Shown: positions 1 to 9,517, counted from the first letter of the stretch. The stretch is DNA of 41,799 nt from Acidobacteriota bacterium (GCA_016213695.1 JACQZV010000078.1:1-41799), one strand, 5' to 3'. A program made the numbers and translations. Notes: generated from the sequence alone by a model not told the origin.

Positions 1-30
1 CTGTCCCGAGCGGCGCCGAGAGAGGGATGA
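1..30 (+). CDS. Possible 3' end of an upstream gene (partial)
   Basis: Frame 1 is open from the window edge to a TGA at 28-30, which overlaps the ATG of the next gene as ATGA. That overlap is typical of translational coupling. TlpA-like genes often follow a cytochrome c biogenesis (CcdA-type) gene, but only nine codons are visible, so the product cannot be identified. Confidence 0.3.
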   Translation: MSRAAPREG

Positions 31-602
31 GCCGCCGCACGCGCGCGTGGCTCGGCATGGGCGCCGTCTTTGTGGCGCTGGTGCTGTTGCTGATGCTGTC
101 CGGGCCGGCTCCCGACCCCGACGCGCCACCTCCGGCCGCGGGCGGCGGCGCCTCGACGGCCGCCGACAGCGCCGACGCGGGCCTGGTCGGCAAGCCGGCG
201 CAGCTGCAGTACACGCTCAAGGACATGAACGGCGTGGACGTCAACCTCGCGTCGTTCAAGGGCAAGGTCCTGCTGATCAACTTCTGGGCGACCTGGTGCG
301 GCCCGTGCCGCGTCGAGATTCCGTCTCTGGTCGAGCTCCAGCAGCAGTACACCGACGATCTCGTGGTCCTGGGCGTGTCGGTGGACGACACGGCGGAGAA
401 ATTGAAGCCCTACGCGAGCGAATTCAAGATCAACTATCCGCTGCTCATCGGCAACGGGCGCCAGGATTTTCAGGATGCGTACGGACCGTTCTGGGGCATT
501 CCCGTGTCGGTGTTCGTCGGACGCGACGGGAAGATTTCCCGGAAGCACTCGGGCATTGCGTCAAAGGAACAGTTCGAGCACGAGATCAAATCGCTGCTCT
601 GA
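27..602 (+). CDS. TlpA/ResA-like thioredoxin-fold protein, membrane anchored
   Basis: This is a thiol-disulfide oxidoreductase of the TlpA/ResA group. Such proteins reduce periplasmic disulfides, often during cytochrome c maturation or copper-centre assembly. Residues 8-25 form a single hydrophobic anchor. A Pro/Ala-rich linker follows, then a thioredoxin domain from about residue 58. The redox motif WCGPC has cysteines at 91 and 94, and a cis-Pro region (GIPVSVF) lies near the C-terminus. Length (191 aa) fits the family. The start is supported by a purine-rich GAGAGAGG just upstream and by ATGA overlap with an upstream frame. The specific electron donor and client are unknown. Confidence 0.88.
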   Translation: MSRRTRAWLGMGAVFVALVLLLMLSGPAPDPDAPPPAAGGGASTAADSADAGLVGKPAQLQYTLKDMNGVDVNLASFKGKVLLINFWATWCGPCRVEIPSLVELQQQYTDDLVVLGVSVDDTAEKLKPYASEFKINYPLLIGNGRQDFQDAYGPFWGIPVSVFVGRDGKISRKHSGIASKEQFEHEIKSLL

Positions 603-628
603 GGAGCGCCGCCGAGGCGTCCCGGTAG

Positions 629-650
629 ACAGCGCATACACAGCGCATAC
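629..650 (+). repeat. 11-nt tandem direct repeat before a -10 box
   Basis: ACAGCGCATAC occurs twice back to back (629-639 and 640-650), ending 4 nt before the TATGAT box of the next gene. The position suits an activator or repressor site, but nothing identifies the binder. Confidence 0.5.
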
Positions 651-654
651 GTAG

Positions 655-660
655 TATGAT
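655..660 (+). promoter_or_regulatory. -10 box TATGAT, leaderless spacing
   Basis: TATGAT lies 6 nt before the ATG at 667, so the expected transcription start falls at or next to the start codon. No Shine-Dalgarno sequence is present. Confidence 0.5.
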
Positions 661-666
661 CCCGGT

Positions 667-891
667 ATGTTGAAGGGCTTCACGCACGCCCGGCTCGCCT
701 GTGGCTGCCGGCTGACGTTCCGCGATGGCGTGGAGGGGAGCCCGGTGACCGTGGTCATCGAAGAGAAGGGCGCGCACTGCGTGATGTCGCTGCACGTGCG
801 CGATCTGCCGGTCTACGACTTTCGCGAGGCGCTCCGCCCGCCAACCCGCTTCCTCCCGCTCGAAGAAGAAGAGTACGAGGAAGAGGGGTAG
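667..891 (+). CDS. Small CGC-motif protein (74 aa), function unknown
   Basis: I do not recognise a named family. The protein has CGC at residues 12-14, a third cysteine at 38 within KGAHC and a histidine at 43. This gives CGC-x23-C-x4-H, a plausible metal or zinc-knuckle-like site, followed by a very acidic C-terminus rich in Glu. A second protein in this window (21732-21908) has the same pattern, including the LxCGC and KGxxC segments. The two are probably distant paralogues. The start is the ATG placed 6 nt after a TATGAT box. A cytoplasmic location is likely because there is no signal peptide. Confidence 0.7.
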   Translation: MLKGFTHARLACGCRLTFRDGVEGSPVTVVIEEKGAHCVMSLHVRDLPVYDFREALRPPTRFLPLEEEEYEEEG

Positions 892-914
892 CGCGCACGC
901 GTCACGCGTGCGCG

Positions 915-1631
915 TCAGGTAAACTCCACGTTCAGGTCCGCCACCAGCGGCAGATGATCTGAGGCCAGCAGCGCCAGGCGCGTCCTCGGCAGCTCCAGCC
1001 CGGCCACCTCCACCTTCCCCTCGTAGTAGATGTGATCCAGGTGCAGCACCGGAAACACTCCCGGATACGTCCGGCGGCGGCGGAGGTGCGCCCGGAGGTC
1101 GATGCTGCCGAGCCGCTCGCTCAGCATCTGCGTTGCCAGGCCGCGCATCCATTCGTTGAAATCACCAAGGACGATCTTGGGCTGGTCCACGCGGCGGTCG
1201 TGCACGATGGCGCTGAGGCGTCCCGCCTGGTACCGGCGTTCGCGGATCGCGGTGCCCAGATGCACGTTGTAGAGATGCAGCGTGTGGCCGCCGACGTCGA
1301 TGTCGACGCGCTGGCAGCACCGGGGCTCGCACGTCTTCCACGACAGGTCGTACTGCGTGTGGTGCAGGATCGGCAGCCGGCTGAGCACCACGTTGCCGAA
1401 CAGCGCGTGGCGCAGATGCCGGGTCGGCGCCATCGCCCAGCCCATGCCGAGCAGCGCGCCGATTTCCTCGGCGTGTCCCGCCGACGACGGGCCGGCGCCG
1501 ACGACCTCCTGCAGGGCGACGATGTCGGCGTTGATGCCGCGGATGACGTCGGCAATCCGGCCCGGGCTGGTCCGGCCGTCCAGCCCGCGGCAGCGGTGGA
1601 TGTTGTAGGTGGCGATACGCAGCGTGGGCAT
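915..1631 (-). CDS. Endonuclease/exonuclease/phosphatase (EEP) family hydrolase
   Basis: This is a metal-dependent phosphodiesterase/phosphatase of the EEP (DNase I/AP endonuclease) fold. Key motifs are in order: ATYNIHR (Asn10), LQEV (Glu42), the LGDFNEW block (Asp157, Asn159) and SDHLP (Asp225, His226). The length of 238 aa is that of a bare catalytic domain, with no signal peptide. The substrate could be nucleic acid, a phospholipid head group or a sugar phosphate; the sequence does not decide this. It is divergent from the zinc-ribbon-like gene at 1669. Three CCGACTA heptads lie in the shared upstream region. Confidence 0.85.
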   Translation of the reverse strand: MPTLRIATYNIHRCRGLDGRTSPGRIADVIRGINADIVALQEVVGAGPSSAGHAEEIGALLGMGWAMAPTRHLRHALFGNVVLSRLPILHHTQYDLSWKTCEPRCCQRVDIDVGGHTLHLYNVHLGTAIRERRYQAGRLSAIVHDRRVDQPKIVLGDFNEWMRGLATQMLSERLGSIDLRAHLRRRRTYPGVFPVLHLDHIYYEGKVEVAGLELPRTRLALLASDHLPLVADLNVEFT

Positions 1632-1637
1632 CAGGTG

Positions 1638-1658
1638 CCGACTACCGACTACCGACTA
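1638..1658 (+). repeat. Heptad repeat, three CCGACTA units
   Basis: There are three exact 7-nt units in the divergent promoter gap. The last unit runs into TAGAAT, the -10 box of the rightward gene. Confidence 0.75.
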
Positions 1659-1662
1659 GAAT
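1657..1662 (+). promoter_or_regulatory. -10 box TAGAAT, leaderless spacing; possibly bidirectional
   Basis: TAGAAT lies 6 nt before the ATG at 1669. It sits inside the near-palindrome GACTAGAATAGTC (1654-1666), so its complement gives TATTCT facing the minus-strand EEP gene. One site could therefore fire in both directions. Confidence 0.45.
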
Positions 1663-1668
1663 AGTCCC

Positions 1669-1971
1669 ATGGCCACGCTCAAGAGCGAGATCGAAGTGAT
1701 CTGCCCGTGCTGTCACTCGACGCTGGTGGTGGACACGAATCTCCGCCGCGTGGTCTCGCACCACGAAGCCGAACGCGCCGACAAGCCCCAGCTCAACGAG
1801 GCGGCGAGGATTCTGGCGGCGGAAGCTGCGCGGCGCGAGGCCGTCTTCGAGCAGTCGGTCGAGGCGGAGAAGGGGCGCGACGACGCGCTCACGCGGCGCT
1901 TCGAGGAGGCGCTGCGGAAGGCGAAGGAAGAGCCGGTCACCAGGCCGCTTCGCGACATGGACCTCGACTGA
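1669..1971 (+). CDS. Small protein with N-terminal CPCC motif, unknown function
   Basis: This 100-aa protein opens with a strand-like stretch and an ICPCCHSTL motif (cysteines 12, 14 and 15, His16). It resembles half a zinc ribbon. The rest is a long charged, Ala/Glu/Arg-rich helix that could form a coiled coil. No second CxxC is present, so a full zinc ribbon would need a dimer. I do not recognise the family. The start follows a -10-like TAGAAT by 6 nt and has no Shine-Dalgarno sequence. The convergent neighbour at 2006 leaves only about 34 nt between stop codons. Confidence 0.7.
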   Translation: MATLKSEIEVICPCCHSTLVVDTNLRRVVSHHEAERADKPQLNEAARILAAEAARREAVFEQSVEAEKGRDDALTRRFEEALRKAKEEPVTRPLRDMDLD

Positions 1972-2005
1972 GATCGGGGCCCGCGCCGCCGGGCACGGCC
2001 CTGCG

Positions 2006-2773
2006 TTATCCCCGGTAGCGGAATTCCGGCGGCAGCGCGGTCCAGCGTTCGCGCCCCCGGTAGTGCTTCCACGGCTTGTAGCCGTGCGCGGTGACGAACG
2101 CCCGGTACCGGCGCCGCAGCCGCTCGGCGCGCCGGTCGGATGAGGCGACGCTCCGGTGCGGCCACTCGAGGAGCATCCGCTCGGCCTTCCAGATATTGGT
2201 CTCTGCCAGCCGCCAGTCGTAGCGGCCGAGTACGCGCAGGTCGACCACCGCGTACGCCGAGATTCGTCCGGTGAAGTCGATATACCCCTCGAAATAGCTG
2301 AGCGCGAGCGCCCGCGGCGTGGCGAAGAGCGGCTTGCGTCCGTGCAGGCCGGGATCCCGCGAGCGCGCCACCGATCCCCACCCGCGCGGCCCTCGATAGA
2401 CGAACAGGACGTGGTCCAGCAGGTCGATCGACTCGAAGCTGAGCACGAGCGGCGGGTAGCCGTGCTGCTCGAGGACGACGGCGGCCGCCATCGCCGCTTC
2501 GAAGCAGTGCACGGTGCCCGCGCGGGCGATGCCGCGGAAGCTGCGGAGCGTCTCGCCGCCGCGCTCCGTGTTGTAGGGGAGGCTGTTGAGCCACCGCTGC
2601 ACCGCGTCCGGCGTCCGCAGCCGCGCGATCAGCCGGCGCTCGGCGGGCGTGAACGGCAGTGCCGGCGGAGTCGCGTCGCGAAGCGACGAGACGGCCGGTG
2701 CTGGCGGGACGGTCCGCTTCGCGGGCCGTCCCGGATCAGCGCGCGGGAGCAGACGCCTGTTCGAGATCGGCAA
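2006..2773 (-). CDS. Transglutaminase-like hypothetical protein
   Basis: The conserved part carries a transglutaminase-like triad pattern: Cys90 in TVHCFEAA, His121 in LDHVLFVY and Asp140 in SRDPG, numbered from the TTG at 2773. A role as a cysteine peptidase or transglutaminase relative is inferred from this pattern only. The start is unresolved. The TTG at 2773 overlaps the upstream SCO gene by 38 nt. An ATG at 2833 would overlap it by 98 nt, and a GTG at 2602 would remove the first 57 residues. None has a clear ribosome site. Downstream of SCO on the same strand, it may be translated from the same message. Confidence 0.6.
   Translation of the reverse strand: MPISNRRLLPRADPGRPAKRTVPPAPAVSSLRDATPPALPFTPAERRLIARLRTPDAVQRWLNSLPYNTERGGETLRSFRGIARAGTVHCFEAAMAAAVVLEQHGYPPLVLSFESIDLLDHVLFVYRGPRGWGSVARSRDPGLHGRKPLFATPRALALSYFEGYIDFTGRISAYAVVDLRVLGRYDWRLAETNIWKAERMLLEWPHRSVASSDRRAERLRRRYRAFVTAHGYKPWKHYRGRERWTALPPEFRYRG
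2703..2732. repeat. Strong GC hairpin after the SCO stop codon
   Basis: GGGACGG and CCGTCCC arms enclose a second stem, CCGC-TTC-GCGG, starting 4 nt past the SCO stop (minus strand). There is no U-tract, so intrinsic termination is unlikely. The shape resembles the REP-like elements found elsewhere in the window. It falls inside the uncertain N-terminus of the next gene. Confidence 0.5.
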
Positions 2774-3593
2774 CGAGGTCGGCCGGGGTCCACATGTTGC
2801 CCGAGCGGACGCTCGCGAGGCGGCCCTCGGCATCGATGATCGCCGTACGCAGGTTGTGCACGACGACGCCTTCCGATTCGCCCGGCTCGGTGAGGACGCC
2901 GAACCGTCGCGCGAAGGCGAGGACATCGTCTCTGGAGCCGGTGGCGAAATGCCAGAGCCGCGGGTTGGCGCCCGCCGCTTTCGCGTGCGCGCGGAGCACG
3001 GCCGGCGTGTCGAACCCGGGGTCCAGCGTGACGGAGACCAGACGCACGTCGGCCAGGTTCGCCGACGCGCCGATCTGCCGCTGGACCGCCGCGAAGTGTC
3101 TGTCCATGAGCGGACAGAAGTCGGGCAGCGGACACCGTGTGTAGATGAACGTGAGCGCCACGCGGTGGCCGCGCAGCGAGGCGAGCGGAAACGCGGCGCC
3201 CGTCTCGTCGACGAACGCGCCGCCTGGGACGGCCTCGCCCTCCTTCAGCAGATCCGCGTCGGTGATCGAGGGACCGGCCGCTCCGGCCCTGATCGGAGCG
3301 TGGCCGGTGGTCGCCATCGCCGACAGATAGGCCTGCACCTCTTCCACCACGAGCGTGGCGGTGATCAGATCGCCCGGCTGCCGGCCGTCGAGCATCGCCG
3401 GATCGCTGACCTTATAGGGCATCGTCATGGCCGGCATGAAGCCCTTGATGTCTTCGTGATCGACGAGGACCTCGCGGCGGTCGCGATCGATGCCGAGGAT
3501 CTGGCCGTGCAGCTCGTAGCGGCGCGGCTCCGGCGCGCGGCTGCACGAGGACGCGAGCAGCAGCGCCACGGCCGTCAGGCAGAGCCGAACCAT
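2736..3593 (-). CDS. SCO1/SenC-family copper protein with CusF-like N-terminal part, lipoprotein
   Basis: SCO proteins deliver copper to cytochrome oxidase CuA or act as thiol reductants. The protein starts with a lipoprotein signal (LLASSC, Cys17). Residues about 26-85 resemble a CusF-type copper-binding segment (HEDIKGFMPAMTMPY, rich in Met and His). The SCO thioredoxin fold follows, with the pair TRCPLPDFCP (Cys154, Cys160; a five-residue spacing rather than CxxxC) and the copper-ligand His246 in VVVHNL. I chose the ATG at 3593 over an upstream start because it opens the signal peptide and lies 7 nt after TAGAGT. Confidence 0.88.
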   Translation of the reverse strand: MVRLCLTAVALLLASSCSRAPEPRRYELHGQILGIDRDRREVLVDHEDIKGFMPAMTMPYKVSDPAMLDGRQPGDLITATLVVEEVQAYLSAMATTGHAPIRAGAAGPSITDADLLKEGEAVPGGAFVDETGAAFPLASLRGHRVALTFIYTRCPLPDFCPLMDRHFAAVQRQIGASANLADVRLVSVTLDPGFDTPAVLRAHAKAAGANPRLWHFATGSRDDVLAFARRFGVLTEPGESEGVVVHNLRTAIIDAEGRLASVRSGNMWTPADLVADLEQASAPAR

Positions 3594-3600
3594 CTTGTGT

Positions 3601-3606
3601 ACTCTA
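3601..3606 (-). promoter_or_regulatory. -10 box TAGAGT, leaderless spacing
   Basis: On the minus strand TAGAGT is followed by 7 nt and then the SCO ATG at 3593. There is no Shine-Dalgarno sequence in the gap. Confidence 0.45.
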
Positions 3607-3663
3607 GCAACTTTCGCTGGCACGAGCCACGGAGATGCCGAAGACACGGAGGCGATTGCGGCG

Positions 3664-4371
3664 ATGACAGTATGGGTCGGTACGTCGGGCTACAACTATC
3701 CTGAATGGAAGGGAACCTTCTATCCGCCGACGCTCGCGGCGGCGAAGATGCTGCCGTACTACGCCGAGCGGTTTCCAACCGTTGAAATCAACTACACGTT
3801 CTACCGGTCGCCCACCGAGCGGATCCTGGACGCGTGGAGCCGGGCGACGCCGGAGCGGTTCAGGCTGACGCTCAAGGCGCCGAGGCGGATCACGCATGAC
3901 GCGCGGCTGCGCGACTGCGCCGACCAGGTGCGCCAGTTCATCGCCACGGCGGCCACCCTCGGGCCGAAGCTCGGCGCGCTGCTGTTTCAACTGCCGCCGA
4001 CGCTCAGGAAGGATCTCGCGCTCTTCGACGACGTCCTCGGCGCGTTTCCCCAGGACGTCCGCGCGGCGTTCGAGTTCCGGCACGCGTCGTGGCTCGACGC
4101 CGAGGTGTATGCGCGCCTCCGGTCGCGCAATCTGGCGCTCTGCGTGGCCGACAGCGAGAAACTGTCCACCCCCGTGGAGATCACCGCCGACTACGCGTAC
4201 TTTCGCCTGCGGGACGAGGGGTACACGGCGGAGGACGTCGCTCGCTGGGCGGCCACGATTGAGGGCGCGACGCCGCACTGCCGCGACGTGTTCGTCTATT
4301 TCAAGCACGAAGAGTCGGGGAAGGGGCCGGAGCTTGCGCGGCTGCTGCTGCAGCACCTGCGATCGACATGA
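3664..4371 (+). CDS. DUF72 family TIM-barrel-like protein
   Basis: This is a DUF72 (YecE-type) protein. It opens with the family signature WVGTSGYNYPEWKGTFYP, followed by the FPTVEINYTFYR block and the later FEFRHASW and DYAYFRLR segments. The family adopts a TIM-barrel fold, but its biochemical function has not been settled, so I assign none. The length of 235 aa is normal. An in-frame ATG-like extension to 3595 adds low-quality sequence with no homology, so the ATG at 3664 is preferred. Heptad repeats begin directly after the stop. Confidence 0.87.
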   Translation: MTVWVGTSGYNYPEWKGTFYPPTLAAAKMLPYYAERFPTVEINYTFYRSPTERILDAWSRATPERFRLTLKAPRRITHDARLRDCADQVRQFIATAATLGPKLGALLFQLPPTLRKDLALFDDVLGAFPQDVRAAFEFRHASWLDAEVYARLRSRNLALCVADSEKLSTPVEITADYAYFRLRDEGYTAEDVARWAATIEGATPHCRDVFVYFKHEESGKGPELARLLLQHLRST

Positions 4372-4420
4372 ACAAGGCACAAGTCACAAGGCACAAGGCA
4401 CAAGGCACAAGTCACAACTG
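4372..4420 (+). repeat. Heptad repeat, seven ACAAGGC/ACAAGTC units
   Basis: Seven 7-nt units fill the gap after the DUF72 stop. The array runs into the 3' end of the convergent hydrolase gene, supplying its TGA stop codon at 4412-4414 on the minus strand. Confidence 0.85.
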
Positions 4421-5413
4421 GCCCGAGCCCTGGTGCGCGTGAGCGGTGGCAAAGCGCACCACCTCGCGCTCGGCCCAGTAGCCGTCCGAGCCGTCCACGG
4501 CGCGTTCGACGTAGGCGCAGTGTCCGCCGTGGGGCGTCAGCGCCACCGTGATGCGGGGATTGCCGGTCACGGCCGGGTGACGAAAGGGCGCGGGCGGCAC
4601 GAAGGGGTCGTCTTCGGCGGCCAGGATGAGCGTCGGCACGCGGATGCGGTCCACGACGCGCAGCGCGCTGGCCCGGTAGTAGTAATCCGCCGAGTCGCGG
4701 AACCCGTGGTGCGGGGCGGTGTACACGTCGTCGAATCGGCGGACGGTCCAGACGCGGCCGAGCGGCTCCAGCGCATAGACGCCGGGGACCGCCGCCGCCT
4801 TGCGGCGCATCCGCGCCTTCAGGTTGCGGACGAAATTCCACTGGTACACGACATTGCCGCGGCGGTCGAGCGCGTCCACGCACCGGGCCAGGTCGATCGT
4901 CGGCGACACCGCGCACACGGCCCTGAGCGCGGCCGGCGCGCGATCGCCGAGCTCGCCGGCCAGTTTGAGGGCGAGGTTGCCGCCGAGCGAGTAGCCCGCC
5001 ACGGCGATGGCGGCGATACGGTCGCGGTCGATCAGCTCGCGGACCACGAAGAGGGCGTCGTGCGTCAGGCCCGAGTGGTACAGGCCGCGGCTCAGGTGTT
5101 CGGTGCCGCCACAGTTGCGCTGGTTGAGCCGGACGACGTTCCAGCCGGCCGACCAGGCTTTCTCCGCCACGCCGCAGATGTAGTGCGCCTGGCTCGAGCT
5201 CTCGAGGCCATGCAGCAGGAGCATCGCCGGACGATCGGCGGGCGCCGGCTGCCAGTGGCAGTGGGCGAGCACGCGGGCATCGTCCGCCACGTCGAAGTAC
5301 CGCGTCTCGGGCGGCGGGAGGCGCGGGAAGCGGCGCCGCCGCGCCCACGCGTACAGCGTCTGCCGGTGACCGCCGGTGAAGAGCGGCCGGAACTCGGAGG
5401 CGACAAATGACAC
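4412..5413 (-). CDS. YheT-like alpha/beta hydrolase
   Basis: This serine hydrolase belongs to the YheT-like branch of the alpha/beta fold. An N-terminal GGHRQTL segment is typical of that branch. The oxyanion region LLLHGLESSS comes next. The nucleophile is Ser142 in GYSLGGN, and the acid and base are Asp269 (AEDDPF) and His298 (PHGGH). At 333 aa the protein has family length. The substrate is unknown; esters of lipids or small molecules are typical. The start is a GTG at 5413. The last codons come from a heptad repeat array, so the C-terminal tail probably differs from relatives. Confidence 0.87.
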   Translation of the reverse strand: MSFVASEFRPLFTGGHRQTLYAWARRRRFPRLPPPETRYFDVADDARVLAHCHWQPAPADRPAMLLLHGLESSSQAHYICGVAEKAWSAGWNVVRLNQRNCGGTEHLSRGLYHSGLTHDALFVVRELIDRDRIAAIAVAGYSLGGNLALKLAGELGDRAPAALRAVCAVSPTIDLARCVDALDRRGNVVYQWNFVRNLKARMRRKAAAVPGVYALEPLGRVWTVRRFDDVYTAPHHGFRDSADYYYRASALRVVDRIRVPTLILAAEDDPFVPPAPFRHPAVTGNPRITVALTPHGGHCAYVERAVDGSDGYWAEREVVRFATAHAHQGSGQL

Positions 5414-5430
5414 GGTCGTGATTTTCAGCT

Positions 5431-5436
5431 TACCAT
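5431..5436 (+). promoter_or_regulatory. -10 box TACCAT, leaderless spacing
   Basis: TACCAT is followed by 7 nt and the ATG at 5444. A TTGACA-like ATGACA lies at 5407-5412, 18 nt upstream. Confidence 0.45.
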
Positions 5437-5443
5437 CGCGGCC

Positions 5444-7478
<2,035 letters not shown>

Positions 7479-7488
7479 TATTCAGACT

Positions 7489-7989
7489 TCAGAATGCCGG
7501 CTCGTCCGCGCTCGGCCCGTAGATGGAGGGCACCGGGACGTCGAGCAGGCGGAGGTAGACGGTCAGCTGTCCGCGGTGATGAATGAGGTGGCTGAACACG
7601 AAGGAGCGCAGCACCGTCGTCCGCGGCATCGAAAAGAGCGTCTTGCCGTTGCGCGTGAGCGACCAGATCGCCGTGAGCTCCGCATCGGTCTTCCCGGCGA
7701 GCGCGGCGCGGGCGGCGGCGGCGGTCCGATCGAACGACGCCAGCAGCGCCTGCTTCGACGCCGGCGCGGCGGGCGGCCGCTGGTCGCCGCCCACGTCGAA
7801 CGCCGTGCGGGTGAGCGTCTCGGTGCCCCAGTCGGGCAGCGCGGCCACGTGCGAGGCGAGCGCGCCGAGCGAGAACGACTTCGCGTGCGGCTTCCAGTCG
7901 AACTTGTCCTCCGGCACTCGCTCCAGCACCGTGCGCGTCGTCGTCATCTCGCGATCGAACTCCGGCAGCAGCGCGTCGACGATAGCCAT
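7489..7989 (-). CDS. DinB-fold protein
   Basis: This is a second DinB superfamily protein (166 aa) in the window, only distantly similar to the one at 5444. It has the expected helices and histidines: His47 in LGALASHVA, and His134, His137 and His138 in SHLIHHRGQL. An FDWKPH segment is common in this group. Damage-inducible or thiol-transfer roles are known for some relatives only. I chose the ATG at 7989 over a GTG at 8001 because GAGGTG lies 5 nt upstream of it. The promoter-side DNA is a heptad array (8006-8047). Confidence 0.82.
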   Translation of the reverse strand: MAIVDALLPEFDREMTTTRTVLERVPEDKFDWKPHAKSFSLGALASHVAALPDWGTETLTRTAFDVGGDQRPPAAPASKQALLASFDRTAAAARAALAGKTDAELTAIWSLTRNGKTLFSMPRTTVLRSFVFSHLIHHRGQLTVYLRLLDVPVPSIYGPSADEPAF

Positions 7990-8005
7990 ACCGCACCTCA
8001 CTCCT

Positions 8006-8047
8006 GAGCCTGGAGCCCGAAGCCTGAAGCCTGAAGCCTGAAGCCTC
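8006..8047 (+). repeat. Heptad repeat, six AAGCCTG-type units
   Basis: Six 7-nt units (GAGCCTG, GAGCCCG, then AAGCCTG copies) fill the gap between the LemA stop and the DinB start on the minus strand. The order, with one GCCCG variant preceding two AAGCCTG units, is shared with the copy inside the radical SAM gene at 15689-15730. Confidence 0.85.
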
Positions 8048-8049
8048 TC

Positions 8050-8625
8050 CTATCGCTGCCGGCCGAAATCGACGCGCGGCACGCGCTCGGCCTCGGGCGG
8101 CGCGTTGAAGAGGGGATACTCGCGGAAGCCGAACATACTCGACGTGAGGTTCGAGGGAAACTGCCGCCGGAGCGTGTTGTAGCCCTGCACGCGCTCGTTG
8201 TAGCGCATGCGCTCGACGGCAATCCGGTTCTCGGTCCCCGCCAGCTCGTCCATCAGGCGGTTGAACGTCTCGCTCGAGCGAAGCTGCGGATAATTCTCGA
8301 CGACGACGAGCAGCCGCGCCAGCGCCGCGCTCTGCTCGTTGGCGGCCTGCATTCGCTGTTCGGGCGTCTGCGCGCCGGCGAGCTTCGCGCGCGACTCCGC
8401 GATCTGGCCGAACACGTCGCGCTCCTGCTGCGCGATCCCCTTGGTCGTCTCGACCAGGTTGGGGATGAGATCGTTGCGTCGCTGCAGCTGGTTCTCGACC
8501 TGCGCCCACTGCGCCTTGATGCCCTCTTCCTGCGCCACGAACTCGTTGTAGGAGCATCCGGGCGCGACTGCCGCCATTACGAGCAGCAGCAGTCCCACGC
8601 CCGGTCTGTGAAACCGTCGAGCCAT
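8050..8625 (-). CDS. LemA family lipoprotein
   Basis: LemA proteins are membrane-tethered four-helix proteins of unknown biochemical role, often encoded next to TPM-domain proteins, as here. The sequence has a lipoprotein signal (VAPGC, Cys24). Helical signatures follow: AQVENQLQRRNDLIPNLVETTKG, where the RRNDLIPNLV block is diagnostic, and the C-terminal YNTLRRQFPSNL. The length of 191 aa is normal. I chose the ATG at 8625 because AGAGGTGA lies 5-12 nt upstream. The longer open frame reads through repeat DNA and the TPM gene's Gly-rich tail and is not coding. Confidence 0.9.
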   Translation of the reverse strand: MARRFHRPGVGLLLLVMAAVAPGCSYNEFVAQEEGIKAQWAQVENQLQRRNDLIPNLVETTKGIAQQERDVFGQIAESRAKLAGAQTPEQRMQAANEQSAALARLLVVVENYPQLRSSETFNRLMDELAGTENRIAVERMRYNERVQGYNTLRRQFPSNLTSSMFGFREYPLFNAPPEAERVPRVDFGRQR

Positions 8626-8645
8626 TGCCGTCACCTCTTTACGCA

Positions 8646-8692
8646 TTGTGCCTTGTGCCTTGAGCCTTGTGCCTTGTGCCTTGTGCCTTGAT
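8646..8692 (+). repeat. Heptad repeat, TTGTGCC units
   Basis: Six 7-nt units (one variant TTGAGCC) lie between the TPM stop and the LemA start. The unit is the reverse complement, circularly permuted, of the ACAAGGC array at 4372-4420. Confidence 0.85.
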
Positions 8693-9517
8693 CTACCACC
8701 CCGCGCCCCCGCCTCCGCCCCCGCTTCTGCCGCCGCCGAAGCCGCCGAAGCCGCCGCCGAACCCTCCGCCTCCGCCCCCGAAGCCGCCAAATCCGCCGCC
8801 GAACGGTCCGACGCCGCTCGTCCAGCCACCCATCGGCCCGCCCCAGTGCCGCCCGAACCGGCGGTCGCGTCTGGTGCGCGCGGCGAGCGCGTTCAGGACG
8901 ACAAACACGATGAAGAGGGCCAGCAGGACGCCGCCCACCGAGCCGACCTCGCGCCGGTCCGGCGTCGCCTCGCGCGGCACGCCCTGCAGCGTGACGCGGC
9001 GGCGCTCCGCAATGCGGGTCACGATCCGCGACACGCCGGCCAGCAGTCCCGCGCCGTACCGGCCGCGGCGGAACTCGGGCGCCATGTACTGGCGGCTGAT
9101 CTCGCCGGCGAACCCGTCGGTGATGAACTGCTCGAGATCGTAGCCGACTTCAATCCACACCTGCCGGTCCCTGACGGCGAGCACCACGAGCAGCCCGTTG
9201 TCGCGCCCTCGCGCTCCGACGCCGCGGCCGCGGTTCTCGAACAGCGTGACCGCGTATTCGCGGATATCGGCGTAGGGCGCGAACGTGTCGACCACGGCCA
9301 CGACGACCACATCGCCGCTGGCGCGTTCGAGCGCGCGGCTCAGCGCGTCGATGGCCTCAGCGCTCGAGGCGTCCACCGCATGCGCGACATCGTTGACCGG
9401 CTGGGTGAGTTCAGGGAGCTCCTGGGCGCGAGCCGGGACGGCGGCCATCGCCACGAGCAGGATCCACGCACGAAGCCCACGAAGGCCACGAACACAAGAG
9501 GGATGATTCGCGATCAT
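8693..9517 (-). CDS. TPM-domain protein (YgcG-like) with Gly-rich tail
   Basis: TPM-domain proteins are exported, membrane-anchored proteins that commonly pair with LemA. Residues 1-31 look like a signal peptide ending ARA. The TPM domain runs to about residue 165 (VNDVAHAVD, then NGLLVVLAVRDRQVWIEVGYDLE and the GR.. block). One transmembrane segment lies near residues 195-215 (GGVLLALFIVFVVLNAL), followed by a Gly/Phe-rich low-complexity tail. The N-terminus before the hydrophobic core includes a 9-nt repeat (CACGAAGGC-type), so the true start could be later than the ATG at 9517. It is likely co-transcribed with lemA. Confidence 0.85.
   Translation of the reverse strand: MIANHPSCVRGLRGLRAWILLVAMAAVPARAQELPELTQPVNDVAHAVDASSAEAIDALSRALERASGDVVVVAVVDTFAPYADIREYAVTLFENRGRGVGARGRDNGLLVVLAVRDRQVWIEVGYDLEQFITDGFAGEISRQYMAPEFRRGRYGAGLLAGVSRIVTRIAERRRVTLQGVPREATPDRREVGSVGGVLLALFIVFVVLNALAARTRRDRRFGRHWGGPMGGWTSGVGPFGGGFGGFGGGGGGFGGGFGGFGGGRSGGGGGGAGW
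9468..9498 (+). repeat. 9-nt repeat CACGAAGGC-type inside the TPM signal peptide region
   Basis: About three imperfect 9-nt units (CACGAAGCC, CACGAAGGC, CACGAACAC) encode the RGLRGLRAW part of the predicted signal peptide. A related motif, CACGGAG, is seen near 3635-3650. Confidence 0.45.

Noticed and set aside
2703-2732. Rho-independent terminator after the SCO gene
   Set aside because: The stem is strong but no U-tract follows on the minus strand.
4372-4420. Possible CRISPR array at the tandem repeats
   Set aside because: The units are 7 nt with no spacers, and no cas genes are present.
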